Assembly (NCBI GenBank): GCA_031289865.1
Contig: JAITOQ010000067.1
Span: 1 to 9,554, forward strand
Source: Clostridiales bacterium
GTDB taxonomy: Bacteria; Bacillota; Clostridia; Christensenellales; JAISNN01
DNA length: 9,554 bases
Direction: 5' to 3'
The translations under genes were made by a program, and so were the position numbers. The notes below the pieces were generated by a model. It searched no databases. It was not told where the DNA came from and saw nothing but the letters and a program-made list of their open reading frames with translations. Positions 5,565 through 9,554 of this stretch are shown one piece after another (the first letter of the stretch is position 1; each line of letters starts with the position of its first letter).

Positions 5565-5643
5565 TGAAACAGTGAATAGTTGCGGATAAAAAGTAGGCGT
5601 CATTCTGATTTTTTTATCCGCAATTTTCAACTTTCAACTTTAG
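5557..5643. repeat. Composite repeat copy E with hairpin between convergent genes
   Basis: Three 8-bp units (TGAAATAG, TGAAACAG, TGAATAGT; 5557-5580) contain the fucosidase stop codon. A perfect 13-bp inverted repeat follows: TTGCGGATAAAAA at 5580-5592 pairs with TTTTTATCCGCAA at 5611-5623, with an 18-nt loop. The loop holds GTAGGCGTCATTCTGA, a fragment of the REP block. TTTCAAC heptamers (5625-5638) then run into the next gene and carry its stop. The hairpin could end transcription from either side, but neither flank has a good T run. Confidence 0.75.
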
Positions 5644-6163
5644 ATTTATGCTCTCTGTATTCGCGGTCAAAACGGGCTTTTTCCTCGGCGGTGAGCGAGT
5701 CAAAAAAACTGCGCTTTGTTTCGTAGATGACCTTGGTGAGCTGACCGACGGACATTTTTTTGATTTCTTTCAGCTCTTTCGGCGTATTGTTTTTTTCGTA
5801 AATCGCTTGGACGACGAGCATGACGCGCATTTTGTAAAAGTCCACTCCGTTTTCTTCCGCAAGCTTTTTTAGGTCGGCTTCGGAATATTGGGTGACGACT
5901 TGTTTTTTGACTATGTTTTTTTCAAAAAATTCGATATAGTAGTCGTTTAGGCTCTTGTAAACATTGATGAGAGGCTTTGTAGTTGCGGCAGTCGCCGCGG
6001 TGTGTTCCGCGGTGGTTGCGGCGAGAGGCTTTGTTTCTGCCGCCGCGGTGCATTCCGTGATACCCGCGCTTGCGGTACGGTTAAAAAACTTCAGAACGGG
6101 ACCGGCTAAGGCTACCGACAGAATGAAAGAACATGTTATAATTATTTTTTTTATTTTTGGCAT
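5627..6163 (-). CDS. Exported protein of unknown function (178 aa)
   Basis: I do not recognise a family. The N-terminus MPKIKKIIITCSFILSVALAGP is a typical signal peptide or anchor. Residues about 30-65 are a Thr/Ala-rich linker with the motif TKPL twice (45-48 and 62-65), and the DNA there is partly duplicated. The rest (about 66-178) is charged and probably alpha-helical, with EADLKKLAEENGVDF, NNTPKELKEIKKM and SLTAEEKARFDREYRE. The frame runs back to 6238, but the ATG at 6163 has AAGGAG 6 bp upstream and starts a proper signal sequence. It diverges from an exported M1 peptidase, so both may act at the cell surface. Its last codons and TGA stop are read from a (GTTGAAA)n array. Confidence 0.75.
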   Translation of the reverse strand: MPKIKKIIITCSFILSVALAGPVLKFFNRTASAGITECTAAAETKPLAATTAEHTAATAATTKPLINVYKSLNDYYIEFFEKNIVKKQVVTQYSEADLKKLAEENGVDFYKMRVMLVVQAIYEKNNTPKELKEIKKMSVGQLTKVIYETKRSFFDSLTAEEKARFDREYREHKSKVES

Positions 6164-6249
6164 TTTAAACTCCTTTTTGTTTTGCGGTATGGGAGTAGTT
6201 TGAACGGTTTTTGGGAATTTATGTAGGATTTGCCGCATAAGATTATCCT
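6164..6249. other. Divergent intergenic region, 178-aa protein and M1 peptidase
   Basis: These 86 bp separate two divergent starts and must hold two promoters unless the genes are read from farther away. On the minus strand AAGGAG (6170-6175) serves the 178-aa gene. On the plus strand TTGAAC (6200-6205) is a possible -35, but no good -10 lies at the right distance. No strong ribosome binding site precedes the ATG at 6250. Confidence 0.4.
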
Positions 6250-7737
6250 ATGAAGAAAAAAGAAAAAAACAAAAAAATTCTGCTTATTTTAATACTGATA
6301 TTCACGGTGTTTGCGACGGGGGCGATCGCGGTCTTTGCTATTGACGGGGGGCGCACAAAATACGATTTGACGCTTAGGCTCGACAGCGAAGCCATGACCT
6401 TGTACGCCACGGAGACCGTGACATATGTCAATCAAACGGGTGATACCCTCAAAGAACTCCGTTTTAATCTCTATCCGAACGCGTTCCGCGAAAACGCGAA
6501 AATAAAGCCGTATTACGAGAGCGGAATAGCGGACGCTTATCCCGCGGGGATCGATTACGGATTTATCGAGATAGAGAGCGTAAAGACGGGCGGACGGGAC
6601 GCGGGCTTTGAGATAGGCGGCGAGGACAAGAATATCCTTATCGCGGTATTCGGGTCGCCCCTCCTCAACAAGCGCGCCGAAGGTATAGAGATCGTTTTTT
6701 CGGTGAAAATACCTCAAACTAATCTACGGTTCGGCTATTATGACGGCATAGTCAATCTGACGAATTTTTTTCCCATCGCTTGCGTGTACGCGGACGGCGG
6801 CTTTGTCGAGTGTCCTTATCTACCTCTCGGCGACCCGTTTTTGAGTGAGGATGCCGACTACAAAGTCGATTTAAAGACGGACAAGCCGTATGTTGCGGCG
6901 CACAGCGGTAATCTTGCGTCGGAAAAAAGTGATGAGGGAGGACGGGGAAAGCTCTTTAAATTTGAGGGGAAGCGTATCCGTGATTTCGCGCTTTGTCTCT
7001 CCGAAAAATTCGGTATAGAAACGAAAAAAAACAAGGGAAAAACCGTAAAATATTACTATATCAAGGGGAATGCGGGCGAGTATAACGCGGAAAAAAAAGC
7101 CGCGCTCGCTCTCTCCGCGCTTACGTTTTTCGGGGAATATTTTATAGCGTATCCGTACAAAACCTTTTGCGCCGTCGAGACCTATCTCACGGCGGGCGGT
7201 ATGGAGTATCCTAATCTTGTACTCATCAATCAAGGGCTAAGAGAGGAGGACAAGGAGAGCGTGATCGTTCACGAAACCGCGCACCAATGGTGGTACGGGA
7301 TTGTCGGGAACGACAATTTAAACTATGCTTGGACGGACGAGGGCTTGACCGAATTTTCCACCGAATTGTATTTCGGGAAAAACGGGCGGGTCTTAAAGGC
7401 GGCGCAATATTATCAATATAATTATACGGCGGCAAAGCGGTTCGACGAGATTGCGGAGGGGATAGGTATCAAAAACGCGACTATGGAAAAGCCGCTAAAG
7501 GAGTACCTCTCCGAATACGAATATGTGATAGGCGTCTATAGCCGCGGACATCTCCTTTTTCACGATCTATACCGCACGGTAGGCGAGAAAAACTTTCAAA
7601 AAGCGTTGCGGCATTACGCAAAAAAGAATAAGTATAGGATTGCGTCAAAGGGCGGTTTGGTCGGAGCGTTTGAGAAGTACGACGGGGGAGCGGGAAGAGT
7701 TTTTGACGAATGGATTTCCTTTCAAAAAGTTTTTTAA
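6250..7737 (+). CDS. Exported M1-family zinc metallopeptidase
   Basis: This 495-aa protein starts with a basic segment and a hydrophobic helix (MKKKEKNKKILLILILIF, to about residue 31), so it is secreted or membrane-anchored outside the cell. The M1 hallmarks are present and correctly spaced. GGMEYPN (316-322) replaces the GAMEN exopeptidase motif. HETAHQWW (341-348) gives zinc ligands His341 and His345 with catalytic Glu342. WTDEGLTEF supplies the third ligand Glu364, 19 residues after His345. Tyr430 in VYSRGH is the probable transition-state tyrosine. The N-terminal beta domain (about 35-245) precedes the catalytic domain. The large C-terminal helical domain of bigger M1 enzymes is absent. 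It should release N-terminal residues from peptides, with unknown specificity. The ribosome binding site is weak. Confidence 0.9.
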   Translation: MKKKEKNKKILLILILIFTVFATGAIAVFAIDGGRTKYDLTLRLDSEAMTLYATETVTYVNQTGDTLKELRFNLYPNAFRENAKIKPYYESGIADAYPAGIDYGFIEIESVKTGGRDAGFEIGGEDKNILIAVFGSPLLNKRAEGIEIVFSVKIPQTNLRFGYYDGIVNLTNFFPIACVYADGGFVECPYLPLGDPFLSEDADYKVDLKTDKPYVAAHSGNLASEKSDEGGRGKLFKFEGKRIRDFALCLSEKFGIETKKNKGKTVKYYYIKGNAGEYNAEKKAALALSALTFFGEYFIAYPYKTFCAVETYLTAGGMEYPNLVLINQGLREEDKESVIVHETAHQWWYGIVGNDNLNYAWTDEGLTEFSTELYFGKNGRVLKAAQYYQYNYTAAKRFDEIAEGIGIKNATMEKPLKEYLSEYEYVIGVYSRGHLLFHDLYRTVGEKNFQKALRHYAKKNKYRIASKGGLVGAFEKYDGGAGRVFDEWISFQKVF

Positions 7738-7755
7738 AATAGCATATAAAATTGT

Positions 7756-7784
7756 TTGACAAATTTTTAATAATGTATTAAAAT
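7756..7784 (+). promoter_or_regulatory. Strong sigma-A-type promoter P1 of the ABC transporter operon
   Basis: A perfect TTGACA (7756-7761) is followed after exactly 17 bp by TAAAAT (7779-7784). It lies 18 bp after the M1 peptidase stop and about 140 bp before the lipoprotein start, so it would make a leader of roughly 130 nt. Confidence 0.75.
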
Positions 7785-7803
7785 ATTAGTGTAATTAAGA
7801 ATA

Positions 7804-7876
7804 ATTCTCGATAAAGAATGCCGTTTTTCCTAAATATAGAAATCTGTGAGGAAAATAGGTTTCTTTGTTTGAGAAT
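7804..7876 (+). promoter_or_regulatory. Possible structured leader between the two promoters
   Basis: Two nested inverted repeats are visible. ATTCTC (7804-7809) pairs with GAGAAT (7871-7876), and TTTTCCT (7825-7831) pairs with AGGAAAA (7849-7855). Only transcripts from P1 would contain the full structure. I find no riboswitch consensus, no clear terminator and no T run, so this may be chance pairing in AT-rich DNA. Confidence 0.25.
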
Positions 7877-7896
7877 CCTTCTTTTTGTGGTATAAT
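7869..7896 (+). promoter_or_regulatory. Second promoter P2 with extended -10
   Basis: TTGAGA (7869-7874) and TATAAT (7891-7896) are 16 bp apart. TGG directly precedes the -10 and gives the TGn extended form. The start of transcription would fall near 7903, leaving a leader of about 20 nt that contains the ribosome binding site GAGGTGG (7913-7919). Confidence 0.65.
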
Positions 7897-7923
7897 AATA
7901 TTAGACACAACAGAGGTGGAAAA

Positions 7924-9006
7924 ATGAAAAAACAATTGGCAAAACTTTTAACCGTCGTGCTTGTATGCGCGCTTTTGACCGTCGGAATGTCCTCGTGTAA
8001 TTGGATTAAGGGACTTTTTGACAAGTCGGATAAGCCGAGTACGGACCCCGAACAAATTTCCGTGATTATGCCCGACGGCGCGCCGCTACTTAGCCTTGCA
8101 AAGCTTAGGACGGATAATCAAACCGTGGCGGAGAATTATGAGATAACCTATAATACCGTGTCGCCGACGCTCCTTTCCGCCGAACTGATCGCGGGAAGAG
8201 CGGACATTGCGGTCGCGCCGATCAACGTGTGCGCGGCGATGTACAACAACGGGAGCGGATACCTCTTTGCGGGGGTCAATATATACGGGATTTTGCATAT
8301 CGTGTCAAATCAAGCGGGCGATATATCTCTCTCAAGCCTTGCGGGCGAAACCGTCGTCGCGTTTACAGAGGCGGGTACGCCGGGGATTACCCTCCGCGCC
8401 GTTTTAAAAGGCGCGGGACTTCAATATGAAAAGGACGACAGCTTTCGCGGTACGGTAGGGGATAATAAGGTGCATATCGTGTATCTGAGCGATGCGGCGG
8501 CGGTGAGAAACGCGCTTGCGGCAAACGGACAGATAGACGGAAAACCCGTCAAATATGCAATGCTCGCAGAACCCGTCGTCACGGCGGTCGCCGCGTCTAC
8601 CGCATATAAAGCCGTGATAAATATACAGACCGAATGGGCAAAATATTACGGGGGAGAGATTTTTCCGCAAGCGGGAATCATCTTTAAGGCGTCTCTTTTA
8701 GAAAAAGATAAAGCGTTTGTAGACGCGTTTATAGCGGCGGCAAAAGCCTCCACGGAGTGGGCGGCGTTAAACCCGTTTGAGGCGGGAGAGCTTACGCATA
8801 ACGAATTGGAATCCCCGTCGATACCTAACGGCACGGTGGTGCAAAAGGCGGTTGAGGCGGGCAGATTGCCGCTCGTCTTTACAAGCGCGGGCGAGGCAAA
8901 AGCGTCTGTGACGGCGTACCTTACGGCGATTTTGGAGGACGGTCCGTCAAGCGCGGCATTGATCGGGGGAAAGGTTCCCGACGACGGGTTCTTTTATGTA
9001 GGATAA
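7924..9006 (+). CDS. ABC transporter substrate-binding lipoprotein (NMT1/SsuA-like)
   Basis: This 360-aa lipoprotein has the signal MKKQLAKLLTVVLVCALLTV and a lipobox MSSC, so the mature protein should begin at the Cys before NWIKG. The mature part has two-lobed binding-protein features: LLSAELIAGRADIAVAPINV near the first hinge, LSSLAGETVVAFTEAGTPG in the middle and YAMLAEPVVTAV later. These match the NMT1/SsuA/ThiY group of binding proteins for sulfonates, nitrate or thiamine and pyrimidine precursors. The ligand cannot be read from sequence. The frame is open from 7885, but ATG 7924 follows GAGGTGG and begins the signal peptide. The stop overlaps the permease start by one base (TAATG), which shows translational coupling. 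Two promoters precede it. Confidence 0.88.
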   Translation: MKKQLAKLLTVVLVCALLTVGMSSCNWIKGLFDKSDKPSTDPEQISVIMPDGAPLLSLAKLRTDNQTVAENYEITYNTVSPTLLSAELIAGRADIAVAPINVCAAMYNNGSGYLFAGVNIYGILHIVSNQAGDISLSSLAGETVVAFTEAGTPGITLRAVLKGAGLQYEKDDSFRGTVGDNKVHIVYLSDAAAVRNALAANGQIDGKPVKYAMLAEPVVTAVAASTAYKAVINIQTEWAKYYGGEIFPQAGIIFKASLLEKDKAFVDAFIAAAKASTEWAALNPFEAGELTHNELESPSIPNGTVVQKAVEAGRLPLVFTSAGEAKASVTAYLTAILEDGPSSAALIGGKVPDDGFFYVG

Positions 9007-9554
9007 TGAAAAAAAATACGCGGGATAAGATTGTCAAGAGCGTTTGCGCGCTACTTGGAGCGGCGGCGGTGCTGCTGTTGTGGCAGTATGCGTCGGAGAA
9101 TTTTTTTGAGAGGATAGGGGTGATCCCGTCCCCTCTAAAAACCTTAGAAACTATTGTCGGAGAGGCGGCTAAGGCGAACTTTTTTACGGCGATAAAAAAC
9201 ACGCTGTGGACAAGCGTGTTGAGCTTTCTTGCGGCGGCGGTACCCGCTTTTGTTTTGGCGGCGGCGGCGCATATGTTCCCGCCGCTTAAACATTTTTTAA
9301 ATCCTTTTATCACGATTGCACGCGCCGTGCCGACGATGGCGGCGGTGATAATTCTCCTTTTGTTTTTGGGCTCGAAACAGCTCCCGATTGCGGTGGGTTT
9401 TCTCGTGGTCTTTCCCCTTGTGTATGAAAATATCTATACCGCATTCTCAAAGGTCGATCGAGAACTCGTCGAGATGGCAAAAAGCTTCCGCGTCAAAAAA
9501 GGACGTCAAATCACGGGGATATATCTTCCCGCGATTTTGCCGTATATTTTTTCC
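9006..9554 (+). CDS. ABC transporter permease, partial (cut by window end)
   Basis: The first 183 residues are present and the frame is still open at 9554. There are hydrophobic segments at about 11-28, 63-88, 105-122 and 125-145. The cytoplasmic EAA loop (about 152-176) reads ELVEMAKSFRVKKGRQITGI, then YLPAI. It contacts the ATPase and marks the permease family that includes SsuC, TauC and ThiX. IPSPLKTLETI near residue 40 is also typical of that group. It forms the membrane channel for the lipoprotein upstream. Its ATG overlaps the lipoprotein stop, so no separate ribosome binding site is needed. An ATPase gene is expected just beyond the window. Confidence 0.9.
   Translation, partial: MKKNTRDKIVKSVCALLGAAAVLLLWQYASENFFERIGVIPSPLKTLETIVGEAAKANFFTAIKNTLWTSVLSFLAAAVPAFVLAAAAHMFPPLKHFLNPFITIARAVPTMAAVIILLLFLGSKQLPIAVGFLVVFPLVYENIYTAFSKVDRELVEMAKSFRVKKGRQITGIYLPAILPYIFS

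Noticed and set aside
7790..7923. TPP or other riboswitch upstream of the NMT1/ThiY-like lipoprotein.
   Set aside because: I could not find the TPP core (CUGAGA-type and paired segments) or any other consensus I know, and there is no terminator hairpin with a T run.
8921..9313. Minus-strand frame of 130 codons over the permease start.
   Set aside because: It is antisense to the overlapping lipoprotein and permease genes, which have clear family motifs.

Overview
The window looks like chromosomal DNA from an uncultured, endospore-forming member of the Clostridia (Bacillota). The evidence is a spmA-spmB pair, a FeoB-associated Cys-rich small protein, a VanW-domain protein, strong AGGAGG-type ribosome binding sites, sigma-A-like promoters and the standard code. 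A cytoplasmic GH29 fucosidase would suit a host- or gut-associated lifestyle, but that is inference. I see no phage, transposase, CRISPR, rRNA or tRNA.

Layout: (1) 1-366, the tail of an upstream ORF (perhaps feoB), a 70-aa FeoB-associated membrane protein and a clear terminator. (2) 455-1795, a secreted VanW-domain protein on the plus strand, convergent with (3) spmB and spmA on the minus strand (1880-2386 and 2628-3209). The two spm genes are separated by 241 bp of repeats. (4) 3210-3718, about 0.5 kb without a gene, occupied by a large inverted pair of repeat units. (5) 3719-4009, an orphan 96-aa ORF with its own ribosome binding site and terminator. (6) 4098-5564, a promoter, a small palindrome and a GH29 alpha-L-fucosidase, convergent with (7) a secreted 178-aa protein of unknown function on the minus strand. 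(8) 6250-7737, an exported M1-type metallopeptidase, divergent from (7). (9) 7756-9554, two tandem promoters, a substrate-binding lipoprotein and an overlapping ABC permease cut by the window end.

Most of the genes are ordinary. The unusual content lies between them. At least five copies of a composite repeat occur in the first 5.7 kb. Each copy has a REP-like block (GATTCTTCGC...GCTCAGAATGAC), a spacer often reading ACACCnACTTnTT, a linker AATCCGCAATT, and usually a tandem array of 7-8 bp units (ATTCTGC, ATTTTGC or ATTTTAC). Separate arrays of GTAATAG, GTTGAAA and TGAAACAG-like units accompany them. Five genes (vanW-like, spmB, spmA, fucosidase, 178-aa protein) have their stop codon inside, or touching, one of these repeats. 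The sequence therefore suggests a mobile or expanding repeat system that targets or supplies the 3' ends of genes. It resembles the heptanucleotide STRR repeats of cyanobacteria in form, but I cannot name a described family for it.

The genes do not form one pathway. They are short independent units: iron-uptake accessory, envelope (VanW), sporulation (spmAB), sugar hydrolysis (GH29), peptide hydrolysis (M1) and import of an undetermined small molecule (ABC).
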